A stretch of DNA of 64,000 nucleotides from Mycobacterium sp. (lineage in GTDB: Bacteria > Actinomycetota > Actinomycetes > Mycobacteriales > Mycobacteriaceae): contig NZ_SCRH01000072.1 in NCBI RefSeq assembly GCF_004298145.1, positions 1 through 64,000 on the forward strand, in the 5' to 3' direction. Position 1 is the stretch's first letter. Every line of letters begins with the position of its first letter. A program made the position numbers and the translations under genes. Below the pieces are notes generated by a model. The model ran no database searches and was not told the DNA's origin. It was given only the letters and a program-made list of their open reading frames with translations. Shown here one piece after another: positions 1 to 14,400 of this stretch.

Positions 1-120
1 CGGCACTATGACCCGTGGCGATCGCCAGCGCGGCGGGGCCGGGCGTAGCGGGTCGGCACTATGACCCGTGGCGATCGCCAGCGCGGCGGGGCCGGGCGTA
101 GCGGGTCGGCACTATGACCC
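1..120. repeat. 53-bp tandem repeat (MIRU/VNTR-like), about 2.3 copies
   Basis: Positions 1-53 and 54-106 are identical 53-bp copies, and a third copy starts at 107 and breaks off after 14 bases. The array may continue outside the window. On the minus strand the unit carries the core GACCCGCTACGCCCGGC followed by CGCCGCGCTGGCGATCGCC, which recurs in variant form near 8.2, 15.6 and 31.2 kb. It lies directly upstream of the malic enzyme promoter region. There are no unique spacers, so it is not a CRISPR. Confidence 0.95.
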
Positions 121-155
121 ACGTCACCAATTAGGGCTACTAATGGGTAGCTCAG

Positions 156-161
156 TACCCT
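156..161 (+). promoter_or_regulatory. -10-like box TACCCT for a leaderless malic enzyme mRNA
   Basis: TACCCT fits the mycobacterial TANNNT -10 pattern and ends 7 nt before the GTG at 169. There is no Shine-Dalgarno sequence in between, so transcription may start at the initiation codon itself. No convincing -35 box is visible. This is inference from spacing only. Confidence 0.35.
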
Positions 162-168
162 GAAGCCC

Positions 169-1373
<1,205 letters not shown>

Positions 1374-1377
<4 letters not shown>

Positions 1378-2246
1378 GAATCGGCAGGCTGGCGGCCCCG
1401 CTGCTCGCCGTCGTACTCGCTGTGGCCGGTTGCACGACCCACACCGGGGGCGACCGTCGTGCCCGCGCGGACGTGGTGGTCGCGTCCCAGCCCGATGCCG
1501 AGTCGAGCCTGCTGGGCGGCGTCTACGTTGCTGCGCTGCGGTCCTACGGTTTTGGCGCGCGCTTCCAGACGACCACCGACCCGAAGGCCCAATTGGATTC
1601 GGGCGCAGTCACCGTCGTTCCCGCCTTCACCGGCCGCGTGTTGCGGGCCCTGCAACCCGGCGCAACGGCGATGTCCGACAAGGACGTCTACCGCGCGATG
1701 ATCGCCGCGCTACCCGAGGGTATTGTCGCGGGCGACTACACGACGGCCGCCGAGGACAAACCCGTGCTGCTGGTGAGTCGAGCCACCGCCAAGGCATGGG
1801 GCGGCAGTGATGTCAGCGCGGACTTGAGCACACTGGCGCAGCATTGTGACGGCCTCGTTGTCGGGGCCATCACCGGGCACCGGCCGCCGTCGCAAGTCGG
1901 CCCCTGCCGGCTTCCCGCTCCACGCGAATTCCCCAACGGCACAGCGATGTTCGCAGCGGTTGAGGCCGGACAGCTGACCGCGGGGTGGACGACCACCGCC
2001 GACCCCGGCGCCCCCGCCGAGCTCGTCGCGCTGGCCGACGGCAAGCCCGCACTGATTCGGGCCGAGAACGTGGTGCCGCTTTATCGCCGCAACGCGCTCA
2101 GCGATCGGCAATTGTTGGCGATCAACGAAGTGGCGGGCGTGTTGGACACCGCGGCGCTGGTCGACATGCGTCGGCAAGTGGAGGCCGGCGCCGACCCGCA
2201 GGCTGTGGCCGCGGGCTGGCTCGCTGAACACCCACTCGGGCGCTGA
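1374..2246 (+). CDS. lpqZ: Lipoprotein LpqZ, OpuAC-like substrate-binding protein
   Basis: The 290-residue protein starts with a signal peptide ending in a lipobox, LAVAGC, with the lipidated cysteine at residue 20. The GTG overlaps the malic enzyme stop in a GTGA junction. The mature part resembles glycine betaine/choline-binding proteins of ABC importers (OpuAC family), and order matches M. tuberculosis lpqZ (Rv1244) before the SDR. No permease or ATPase gene lies nearby, so it is an orphan binding protein whose ligand and transporter are unknown. It would sit on the outer face of the cytoplasmic membrane. Translational coupling to a malic enzyme is an unexplained pairing. Confidence 0.85.
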
Positions 2247-2314
2247 AGCGCGGGGTCGCGTTTAGATTTGTGTCCCGGCTCTTTTCGCGCGTGTTCACGC
2301 GCTCATCGACCGGG

Positions 2315-3166
2315 TCAGCGCTTAGGCATCAGCCGGTGCACGAACTGCTGAAGCCGGCCCATCACGGGCCCGCCCACGAGCCGCTCATAGTTCGGACCGG
2401 CGACCCGGACCAGCACGTCCATCGCCTTGACGTCCGGCCCGACCAGAACCCGTGACTTGTGCTTGCGCACCCCTTCGAGGATGAGCTGGGCCGCGCGCTG
2501 CGGTGTGGTCTTGGCCTGCTGTTCCTCGAACACACTCGCCAGCTCGGCGTGGTCGAGCCCCTCGACGGCGGTGGCGTTGCGGGCGAACGCGGTTTTGATG
2601 CCGCCCGGATGCACCGTCGTCACCCGCACCGGGTGGCCGGCCCGCGCCATCTCCTGGTGCAGGGCCTCGGTGAATCCCCGGACGGCGAACTTGGCCGAGA
2701 CGTACGCCGCCTGGCCGGGCGCTGAAAACAGGCCGAGCGCGCTCGAGATGTTGATGACGTGTCCGTCGCCGGAGGCGATCAGGTGCGGAAGGAACGCCTT
2801 GGTGCCGTTGACGACACCCCAGTAGTCGACGTCCATCACGCGTTCGATGTCCTTGAACCGGCTGTCCTCGATGGAGCCGATGAACGTGATGCCGGCGTTG
2901 TTGTAGATCTGGTTGACCGTGCCGAAATGCAAGTTGACCGCGTCGGCGTAGGCCAGGAAGGCGTTGCGCTCGGTCACGTCGAGCTGGTCGGATTTGACCG
3001 GCGCGCCGATCGCCGTCAGTTGCTCGGCGGTGGCTGCCAGTCCTGCGGTGTCGACGTCGCTGATCGCCACCTTGGCGCCGGCGCGGCCCAGCTGAACCGC
3101 CAGCGCCTGGCCGATGCCCGAACCCGCGCCGGTGACCACGGCGACTTTGCCGGCGAACCCATCCAT
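2315..3166 (-). CDS. Short-chain dehydrogenase/reductase (Rv1245c-like), copy A
   Basis: A 283-residue classical SDR with the cofactor motif TGAGSGIG near residue 14, NNAG near residue 90, and the catalytic Ser followed by YVSAK. The substrate is unknown. It is a close paralogue of the next gene: long stretches around the NNAG motif and the PHLIASGDGHVIN segment are nearly identical. The ATG at 3166 is supported by GAGGGAG 6 nt upstream. The C-terminal tail after the Rossmann fold (GGPVMGRLQQF) is shared with copy B in shortened form. It converges on lpqZ across 68 bp. By order and sequence it corresponds to Rv1245c. Confidence 0.9.
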   Translation of the reverse strand: MDGFAGKVAVVTGAGSGIGQALAVQLGRAGAKVAISDVDTAGLAATAEQLTAIGAPVKSDQLDVTERNAFLAYADAVNLHFGTVNQIYNNAGITFIGSIEDSRFKDIERVMDVDYWGVVNGTKAFLPHLIASGDGHVINISSALGLFSAPGQAAYVSAKFAVRGFTEALHQEMARAGHPVRVTTVHPGGIKTAFARNATAVEGLDHAELASVFEEQQAKTTPQRAAQLILEGVRKHKSRVLVGPDVKAMDVLVRVAGPNYERLVGGPVMGRLQQFVHRLMPKR

Positions 3167-3333
3167 GCAACACTCCCTCGTGGAGGTTTGACCGCGTTGA
3201 CGCTAATCGTTACCAGCGATGGTGGCCAGAGCAGGGCGAAATGGTGAATCGACGATCGTCGGCGCCACGCGCGGCCCCGAGCAGTGGCGCCTGAGCTGGG
3301 CAGAAGCGAGCGGCCGGCGCACTGAGAGATCGA

Positions 3334-4161
3334 TCACTGCTTGGGTAGCAGCCGGCCCATGACGGGCCCGAACAGCTGCTGATAACCCGAGCCCGTCAGC
3401 CGCACCAGGATGTCCAACACCTTGGCGTCCGTTCCGACCAGCACGCGCGCCTTTTTCTTCCGCACCGCGTCCAGGATGATCTGGGCCGCGCGGTGCGGGG
3501 TGGTCTTGGCCAGCCGTTTGTCGAACAACTTGGCCAGCTCGGCCTGGTCGAGGCCCTCGGCGGTGGTGGCGTTGCGTGCGATCGCGGTTTTGATGCCGCC
3601 CGGATGCACCGTCGTCACCGCCACGGGGTGGCCGGCCGCCACCATCTCCTGTCGTAGCGCCTCGGTAAAGCCGCGGACGGCGAACTTGGCCGAGTTGTAG
3701 GCCGCCTGGCCGGGCACCGAGAAGAGCCCGAACACGCTGGAGACGTTGATGACGTGTCCGTCGCCGGAGGCGATCAGGTGCGGAAGGAATGCCTTGGTGC
3801 CGTTGACGACGCCCCAGAAGTCGACGTCCATCACGCGTTCGATGTCCTTGAATTGGCTGACTTCGACGTCACCGGTGAAGGCGATGCCGGCGTTGTTGTA
3901 GATCTGGTTGACCGTGCCGAAGTGCTCTTTGACCGCGTCGGCGTAGGCCAGAAAGGCTTCACGCTCGGTCACGTCGAGGCGATCCGCCTTGACCGGCGCA
4001 CCGATCGCCTTCAGCTGTTCCTCGGTGTGGGTGAGACCTTCGAGGTCGACGTCACTGATGGCCACCTTGGCGCCCGAGCGACCCAACTCAACGGCCAGCG
4101 CCTGACCGATACCCGAACCTGCGCCCGTCACCACCGCGACCTTGCCGGCGAACCCTTGCAT
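3334..4161 (-). CDS. Short-chain dehydrogenase/reductase, copy B (tandem paralogue)
   Basis: A 275-residue SDR with the same motifs as its neighbour: TGAGSGIG, NNAG and YNSAK. The ATG at 4161 is chosen because AAGGAAGG sits 6 nt upstream; the in-frame GTG at 4167 would abut that ribosome-binding site and is unlikely. The two SDRs lie head to tail with 172 bp between them, so each may have its own promoter. In M. tuberculosis the relBE toxin-antitoxin pair (Rv1246c-Rv1247c) occupies the space between the single SDR and kgd; here this duplicate SDR takes that place. The substrate is unknown. Confidence 0.9.
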   Translation of the reverse strand: MQGFAGKVAVVTGAGSGIGQALAVELGRSGAKVAISDVDLEGLTHTEEQLKAIGAPVKADRLDVTEREAFLAYADAVKEHFGTVNQIYNNAGIAFTGDVEVSQFKDIERVMDVDFWGVVNGTKAFLPHLIASGDGHVINVSSVFGLFSVPGQAAYNSAKFAVRGFTEALRQEMVAAGHPVAVTTVHPGGIKTAIARNATTAEGLDQAELAKLFDKRLAKTTPHRAAQIILDAVRKKKARVLVGTDAKVLDILVRLTGSGYQQLFGPVMGRLLPKQ

Positions 4162-4231
4162 GAGCACCCTTCCTTGTCGGCCCGTTTGCGTCGAGGCTAG
4201 CCGGTACCGGCGGTACCGCTCTCGTCGGGTG

Positions 4232-4288
4232 CGAACGTCGACTCGTTGGGCGAAAACTTGGCGTTTGGGCCCAACGAGTCGACGCTCG
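4232..4288. terminator. Strong intergenic hairpin between kgd and SDR copy B
   Basis: Arms 4232-4251 and 4269-4288 form a 20-bp stem with one mismatch around a 17-nt loop. The stem contains GTCGACTCGTTGGGC. It sits just downstream of the kgd stop, which is on the minus strand, so it is well placed to end kgd transcription before the SDR. No T-tract follows, as is usual in mycobacteria. A second hairpin with the same stem motif occurs at 40406-40468. Confidence 0.65.
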
Positions 4289-4293
4289 GCGAA

Positions 4294-8019
<3,726 letters not shown>

Positions 8020-8321
8020 GACCGCAGTTCGCCTCAATCCCTTTGTCCTACAGGGTCACCGCAGCGCTATTGCGCGGCGCCTCACCCTTGTCGGCCCCGG
8101 AAGGCCGAGCACCTCACGCCTATGGCGATCCCCATTGATTCCGCCCTATAAAGGCTAACCTTTCGCCACCAATCTGCCAGGCCGGCCGGGGCGCCTCGGG
8201 GCGGGATGCGGCCGGACCCCATGGCGGCGACCCGCTGCGCCCGGCTTCGCCTGATGGCGGCGACCCGCTTCGCCCGGCTTCGCCGCGCTTGCGATCGCCG
8301 CGGCCGCACTTGCGATCGCCG
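8020..8321. other. Intergenic region upstream of kgd with hairpin and degenerate repeats
   Basis: No gene is visible in these 302 bases. The kgd-proximal part must carry its promoter and leader. It holds an inverted repeat TCGGCC (8091-8096) and GGCCGA (8103-8108) with a 6-nt loop, and an AT-rich TATAAAGG stretch near 8148-8155. The distal part (8221-8321) holds two imperfect repeat units, each with GCGACCCGCTKCGCCCGGC, and then two copies of CTTGCGATCGCCGC. These run up to the stop codon of the upstream membrane-protein gene. Confidence 0.7.
8221..8321. repeat. Degenerate copies of the dispersed repeat family
   Basis: Units beginning at 8221 and 8254 share GGCGGCGACCCGCT and CGCCCGGCTTCGCC. 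The second continues into CGCGCTTGCGATCGCCGC, the same core as the arrays at 1-120, 15558-15763 and 31175-31345. The end abuts the stop codon of the gene at 8322-9101. The copies are less regular than at the other loci, which suggests an older array or one shortened by deletion. Confidence 0.8.
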
Positions 8322-9101
8322 CTAGCCGGCTTCGTGGATCGGCGGCACCAGATGCAGCGCGCGGGGCCAGCGCGCGGGCGGGGCCCCGAACGCCCGGTTG
8401 GCGTTGCGGATCATCTTCTTGCCGGCGAGGTAGTTGCCCACCGCTCCCACCACGACCCCGATCCCGACCGGCAGCAGTTTGCCGAACAACAGGGCGCCCC
8501 GGCGCACGGTGTACTTGCGAACCCACGACCTGAGCAGCCGTGAGTTCAACCGCGACATCGAGGACAGCGGCAGCGTGGCCAGGCTTTCGGAAATCCAGGC
8601 GCCGTTGGTGCGGCGCGGACCGATCAGCTGGGCGACGGCGTGCTCGCTGTCGTCACCGACCAGCACCGCCAGCACCAGCGCGCGGCGTCGTTCCCGGTGA
8701 TCGGCCGGAATGTCGTGGACCACCGCGACCGCCAACACGAGGAACGCGGTGGCCTCCAGGAATGTCACCGTTTCCGCGGCCGCCGCTGACAGGGCACTCA
8801 ACGTACCGATTCCGGGGATGGTCGCCGCGGCCCCCACCGCAACGCCGGCGGCGGTCACGATGGCCACGTAACGCTTCTGCAGCTTGGCCAGGATCTCCGC
8901 CGGGCTGGCATCGGGATCAGCGTTGCGCAGCCGGGTCACATAGGCCTCGGCGGCCGGGCCCTGTATCCGCGCGCTGCGCTCGATGACCAGCGCCAATGCC
9001 CGCGCGGACACTGTGGGTCGACCGCTCTTGGCGGCCGGCGCCTGTCCCGCGTTGGCCATGTTGAAAAACCGGTTCGGCGACCTTTTCCGTCGGGCCCGCA
9101 T
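8322..9101 (-). CDS. Conserved membrane protein (Rv1249c-like)
   Basis: A 259-residue protein without a recognised catalytic domain. After a basic N-terminus (MRARRKR) and a helical region, a hydrophobic Ala/Gly/Val segment spans about residues 82-130 and another lies near 210-228 (LLPVGIGVVVGAVGNYLAG), so it is likely membrane-embedded. The ATG at 9101 has GGAGAG 5 nt upstream. Order between kgd and the MFS gene matches M. tuberculosis Rv1249c, annotated only as a membrane protein. It diverges from the MFS gene across about 270 bp, which hold no other gene I can support. Function unknown. Confidence 0.8.
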   Translation of the reverse strand: MRARRKRSPNRFFNMANAGQAPAAKSGRPTVSARALALVIERSARIQGPAAEAYVTRLRNADPDASPAEILAKLQKRYVAIVTAAGVAVGAAATIPGIGTLSALSAAAAETVTFLEATAFLVLAVAVVHDIPADHRERRRALVLAVLVGDDSEHAVAQLIGPRRTNGAWISESLATLPLSSMSRLNSRLLRSWVRKYTVRRGALLFGKLLPVGIGVVVGAVGNYLAGKKMIRNANRAFGAPPARWPRALHLVPPIHEAG

Positions 9102-9374
9102 ATTGTCTCTCCTGCAAATGGGTTCCTTCAGGCTAACGTGCCCGTGGCAAATCCTGACGCGTTAGCGATTCCTATCGGATCCTTGGCTGCCGGCCCTATT
9201 GCGTCACCGGGAATAATGCAGGCTGGATCTCTGCGAGGGCCGGGCCTTTGGTCGGCCGTCGTGGTGGACAGTTCGCCGTGCGCGTGGTCGATGACCTGGG
9301 TGGTTCGGGCCGGTCGACCACACCGGGCCGATACGGCGTAACGACATCGTCGGGAGCGAAACGAGGTGGGGTGG

Positions 9375-11396
9375 ATGGCCACGGCTGCGCCCCGCACGCC
9401 CGGGGGTGCGGGGCGCGCGGGTTCGACGCCGGCGCGGGCCACCAAACGCTGGGAGTTCGTCACTCGGAGCTCGCCGCACTCGCAGAACCCCTGGAACCCG
9501 CTTTGGGCGATGATGATCGGCTTCTTCATGATCATGGTCGACTCGACCATCGTCGCCATCGCAAACCCGACCATCATGGCCAATCTGCGCATCGGCTACG
9601 ACACCGTGGTCTGGGTGACCAGCGCCTACCTGCTCGGTTATGCCGTCGTGCTGTTGGTGGCGGGCCGCCTCGGTGACCGGTTCGGCCCCAAAAACCTGTA
9701 CCTGATCGGCCTGGTGGTCTTCACCGTCTCCTCGGTGTGGTGCGGAGTGTCGGGCAGCGCCGCCATGCTAATCGCGGCCCGCGTCGTGCAAGGTGTCGGA
9801 GCGGGCGTGCTCACCCCGCAGACCCTGTCGACGATCACCCGGATCTTCCCGCCGGAGCGGCGCGGCATCGCGGTGAGCTTGTGGGGCGCGACCGCGGGTG
9901 TCGCCAGCCTGGTAGGCCCGCTGGCCGGCGGTGTGCTGGTCGACGGGCTGGGCTGGCAGTGGATTTTCTTCGTCAACGTCCCCGTCGGTGTGATCGGGCT
10001 GGCGTTGGCCTATTGGCTGATCCCGGTTCTGCCCACCCAGTCGCACCGGTTCGACCTGATCGGGGTGGCGCTGTCCGGGGTGGGTATCTTCCTGATCGTG
10101 TTCGGCCTGCAGCAGGGGCAGGCCGCCCACTGGGAGCCGTGGATTTGGGCGTTGATCGTCGCGGGCGTCGGGTTCATGACGGCGTTCGTGTTCTGGCAGT
10201 CGGTGAACCCCCACGAGCCGCTGATTCCGTTGGTGATCTTCGGTGACCGTGATTTCAGCCTGTGCAACGTTGGGGTGGCCATCGTCTCGTTCGCCGCGAC
10301 GGCGATGATGCTGCCGCTGACGTTCTATGCGCAGGCCGTTTGCGGACTCTCGCCGACGCGCTCGGCCTTGTTGATCGCGCCGATGGCGATCGCCAACGGG
10401 GTGTTCGCGCCGTCCGTCGGCAAAATGGTCGACAAATACCATCCGCGGCCGGTGCTCGGTTTCGGTTTTTCGGTGCTGGCGATCGCGCTGACCTGGCTCA
10501 CCTTCGAGATGTTGCCGACGACACCGATCTGGCGGCTGGTGTTGCCGTTCTTCGCGATGGGCGTCGGGATGGCGTTCGTGTGGTCGCCGCTGACCGCGAC
10601 CGCGACGCGTAACCTGCCGGGGCAGTTGGCCGGCGCGGGTTCCGCCGCGTACAACTCCGTTCGTCAGCTCGGCGCGGTGCTCGGCAGCGCCGGCATGGCC
10701 GCATTCATGACGTGGCGGATCAGTGCCGAGATGCCGCGGCAGCCGTCCGGTTTGGGCGCCGGGGAGGACGGCATCGCGTTGCAGTTGCCCGGGTTCCTGC
10801 GCGAGCCGTTCGCGGCCGCGATGTCGCAGTCGGTGTTGTTGCCGGCGTTCGTCGCGTTGTTCGGGATCATCGCCGCGCTGTTCCTGGTGGGCTTCGGGCC
10901 CCGCCTCGGTGGCGGGCGAGGCGCCGATCCGTTGGGACCCGACGGCGATGACGTTGTCGACGACGACTATGACGATGACGAGTACGTCGAATTCGTCCTC
11001 CTGCGTGAACCCGACGTCGAGGGGGGCAGCGGCGGCGACCGGCCGTCATGGGAGCGGGCTGACACTGCGCCTCGACCGCCCGCCGGGGTGCGGCATCGGG
11101 GCCCTGTCGATTCGTGGCACAGTGTGCTCGACGACCCGGTTGCCCAGGCGCAACCAATTGGCTTTGCCCACAACGGGTCTCATGTGGACAGTGGTAAGCG
11201 CCTTCGCCAGGTGGCGGTGCGGCGTCCGGTCAAGCCCAGCCCACCGGTGGAGCGGCTCACCCGGCCGCCGCGTCGCCCCCACACGGGTCCGGCGGGTCAC
11301 CACTTCACCGAAGGTGAATCGCTGCGAGGTCAGCACCACCTCCCCGATCCCGACGACGACCCCACCGGTTACGGCCGGCACTCGTCGGGCAACTAG
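9375..11396 (+). CDS. MFS drug transporter, DHA2-type, with long acidic C-terminal tail
   Basis: The 673-residue protein has about 14 membrane segments from residue 43 to about 505 and typical DHA2 motifs: MVDSTIVAIANPTI in the first helix, motif A as GRLGDRFGPKN, and a motif-C-like GPLAGGVLVD. It should be a proton-driven multidrug or metabolite exporter in the inner membrane. It corresponds to Rv1250. A hydrophilic tail of about 165 residues follows the last helix, beginning with an Asp-rich stretch (DDVVDDDYDDDEY) and then Pro/Arg/His-rich; as I recall the M. tuberculosis protein is about 100 residues shorter. ATG 9375 has GAGG 8 nt upstream; GTG 9366 is an equally possible start. Confidence 0.9.
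   Translation: MATAAPRTPGGAGRAGSTPARATKRWEFVTRSSPHSQNPWNPLWAMMIGFFMIMVDSTIVAIANPTIMANLRIGYDTVVWVTSAYLLGYAVVLLVAGRLGDRFGPKNLYLIGLVVFTVSSVWCGVSGSAAMLIAARVVQGVGAGVLTPQTLSTITRIFPPERRGIAVSLWGATAGVASLVGPLAGGVLVDGLGWQWIFFVNVPVGVIGLALAYWLIPVLPTQSHRFDLIGVALSGVGIFLIVFGLQQGQAAHWEPWIWALIVAGVGFMTAFVFWQSVNPHEPLIPLVIFGDRDFSLCNVGVAIVSFAATAMMLPLTFYAQAVCGLSPTRSALLIAPMAIANGVFAPSVGKMVDKYHPRPVLGFGFSVLAIALTWLTFEMLPTTPIWRLVLPFFAMGVGMAFVWSPLTATATRNLPGQLAGAGSAAYNSVRQLGAVLGSAGMAAFMTWRISAEMPRQPSGLGAGEDGIALQLPGFLREPFAAAMSQSVLLPAFVALFGIIAALFLVGFGPRLGGGRGADPLGPDGDDVVDDDYDDDEYVEFVLLREPDVEGGSGGDRPSWERADTAPRPPAGVRHRGPVDSWHSVLDDPVAQAQPIGFAHNGSHVDSGKRLRQVAVRRPVKPSPPVERLTRPPRRPHTGPAGHHFTEGESLRGQHHLPDPDDDPTGYGRHSSGN
9387..9416. 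other. Perfect 11-bp hairpin inside the first codons of the MFS gene
   Basis: Arms 9387-9397 (GCGCCCCGCAC) and 9406-9416 (GTGCGGGGCGC) pair perfectly around an 8-nt loop. It lies 12 nt inside the coding sequence if ATG 9375 is the start. Such a GC-only stem could slow initiation or early elongation. It could also be an accident of GC-rich coding. Confidence 0.6.
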
Positions 11397-11401
11397 GCTC
11401 C

Positions 11402-14400
11402 TCAGCGCAGATCGGGCTGGGTGAGCGCCAAGAATGCGCCCAAATCGATCAGGCCGGCGGGTGTGGCGGGCAGATACTCCGTCAGTGACGGCGACCGCAC
11501 GATCACGGTTGCATACTGTGCGCGGCTGACCGCGACGTTGAGTCGATTCCTGTTGAGCAGGAAGGAGATTCCGCGTGGTACGACGTCCATGGACGAAGCC
11601 GTCATCGAGATGAACACCACGGGTGCCTGCCCGCCCTGGAACTTGTCGACGGTCCCCACCCGCACCCCGCCGAGCCCGGTAGAGCTCAACCGGCGGCGCA
11701 GCAGCGCCACCTGCGCGTTGTAGGGCGCCAGCACCAGCACATCGGAGGCGGTCAATGCCCGGGTGCCGTGCTCATCGGTCCACAACGCGCCGAGCAGTCG
11801 CCCGATCTTGGCGGCGATCGCATCGGCCTCCTCGGGGCTGTCCGTCGAATTACCCTGGTGTTCAATCGAAAGCAGTTGCACGCCGGGCTGATATCCGTCA
11901 AGGCGGCGGCCGGCGGTGCATTCGTGGGAATGCAGCCTGCCTTCGTAGGACAGCGCGGAAACCGCGGCGCAGACAGCCGGGTGCATCCGGTAGGAGCGGT
12001 CCAGGAAGTAGCCACGTTCGTCGGGCAGGGTGCGCTGACCGTCGACCAGCCACTCCAGCGCGGAGGCGTCCACCGGCTCCGGATGAGTGCCCTGGCTGAC
12101 TTGCGGCAACTGCTGAGGGTCCCCGAGCAACAGTAGATTGGCTGCAGCCGGGGCCACCGCGACGGTGTTGGCCAAACAGAATTGGCCGGCCTCGTCGATC
12201 ACCAGCAGATCCAGGCCCCCCGGCGGTATCCGGTTGGCATTGGCGAAATCCCATGCGGTGCCGCCGATCACACAACCCGGCGTATCAGCGAGGAATGTGG
12301 CGTACGCGCTGCCGTCGATCTCTCGCCAGCGCGGGGCGTGGTGGTCGTGGGGCTTTTTCGCGATCCGATGCGGATCCAGGCCGGCGTCGATCACACAGTC
12401 CAGCAGGTTCTCCACCGTGGCGTGCGATTGCGCGACGACACCGACCCGCCAGCCGTGCTGGGTGACCAGGTGTTGGATCACCCGCGCCGCCGTGTGCGTC
12501 TTGCCGGTGCCCGGTGGCCCGTGCACCGCCAGGTAGGAAGAATCCAAATCGAGTAGCGCCGCGGTGATGTCGGCGACGGTGCCGGCGCCGCGCGGCAGGG
12601 GAGCGCCGCTGCGTGTGCGGGGCGTGCGGCGCAGCAGGACGTCGACGACGGCGCTGCAGGGCAGCGCCGGGAGTCCGGCCGCCACCGCGGCAGCGGTCGC
12701 CTCGATCGACTCCCGCAGGGCTGTGGTTCCAATGGGCGGGCCGGGGGTCAGTGCGAAGGGTAACTGGTGAAATGTCTTGCCGTCACCGCCAACTCGTTCG
12801 AGGACGACCACTTCTGTGGGTACCGCCGGATCGTCGGCCTCGACGACGGTGGCCCGTCCGGCCGCCCGCCGATCCGGGTTGTCGGTCATGCCGGGCGGCG
12901 CCGGCGGGTTGTACAGCGCAAAGACATCTCTCTTCAAATCACCGCGCGCCAGCTGGCCGCGTAACTCCAGCCGGCGCTGCGGCTTGCGCGCGCGGGCAGG
13001 GGTATGCCATTCGACGCTGACGGACGCGTCCTCGGCGACGAAAACATCGGTGTTATCCGCCCATTCGTCGATGGGGAAGTTCAACCGGTCGAAATGCGCC
13101 CACCAGAAGGGTTTGTCCTCGCGCCGGTGGTAGCCGCGCGCCGCCGCCACCAGCGCCGCGGCCGTCTGTTGCGGGGTGCGCTCGTCGATGCCGGCGGCAC
13201 CGGTGAACGCCGACAATGTCATCGCAAGCTGGTCGCGGTCGTCGACGGTATTGCCGTCGCCCACGGGCTGGGCGCCAATCGGTAGGACACCGGATTCGTA
13301 GGCGCGCAGCATCAGCCAGTTCCGCAATTCCTGGGTCGACCGGCAGTCGTAGTGGTTGTAGTCCTCGATCTCCTTGAGCACGGATGAGGCCTCGTCGCCG
13401 CGGCCCTGCGCGCCCAGGTCGCAGTACCGTGCGTAGGAGGTGATCGAACCGGTGGCCGTGGTCACGTCGCCCGCGCGCAGGTGGGTTCCCATGTAGAGCG
13501 GCTCTAACGCCTTGAGGCTGAATGACTCCGCGCCGACACGAATACTCCTGCGCACCAACGGGTAAAGGTCGACAAGTGTGCCGCTGCGCAGCAGTTCGTC
13601 GACCTGATCCTCGCCGACACCGTAACGCCCGGCGAGACGCAACAACGTGGTCTTCTCGTACGGCGCGTAGTGGTAGATGTGCATGTTCGGACGGCGCTTG
13701 CGCCGTTTGGCCACCATCGCCAAAAAATCTGTCAGTGCCGCGCGTTCGTCTGCGCGGTTGTGCGCCCACAGTGGCCGGAACTTGCCTGCCGGTCCGGCCT
13801 CGAGAACACCGAAGAGATATTCCAGGCCCCACTCGCGGCCGTCGGCGGTCCACAGCGGGTCGCCTTCGAAGTCGAAGAACAGATCACCCGGGTCTGGCTC
13901 GGGGAGCAGCGCCAACGGCTGCGCGTCGACGACCTCGACCTGCGGAACGCCGGTGTCGCGTTGGCGGACTTGCAGTTTCGCCTGGGTGGTCAAGGTGCCG
14001 ATCGCGCCGGAGGACAGCTCGGGCACGGGTCCGCTATGGACGGCCAGTTCGGCGACAGTGGTGATACCCGCCTCAAACAGCTTGTCCCGCTGGCTTACTC
14101 GCAAACCGGCCACCAACAACACATCGTCGGCGGCCCGCAGCTGCTCGATGCACAGCGGACAGTGAAAACAGGCGGCCACGCTTTCGTCGTCCCAGCGCAC
14201 CGCGGTACCGCTTGCATAGTGGTCGTCGAGGAGCCGTTGCAGTCGCGCCCGCTGCGAACGGTAAACCGGGACCAGGTCGCAGACGCGGTGCCGCACGGCC
14301 GTTCCATCGCCGAGCTGCAGTTCGGCCTCGGGCGCGACCGGCACACCGGAGGCGGCCAACGCGTCGGCGTAGGCGGCCAGCTGCAACAGCGCGGTCACTT

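Noticed and set aside
9410..9447. Sequence resembling a tRNA 3' end (GGGTTCGACG ... CCACCA)
   Set aside because: The T-stem pairs only 4 of 5 and no matching 5' acceptor strand or anticodon arm exists in the 100 bases upstream; it lies inside the MFS coding sequence.
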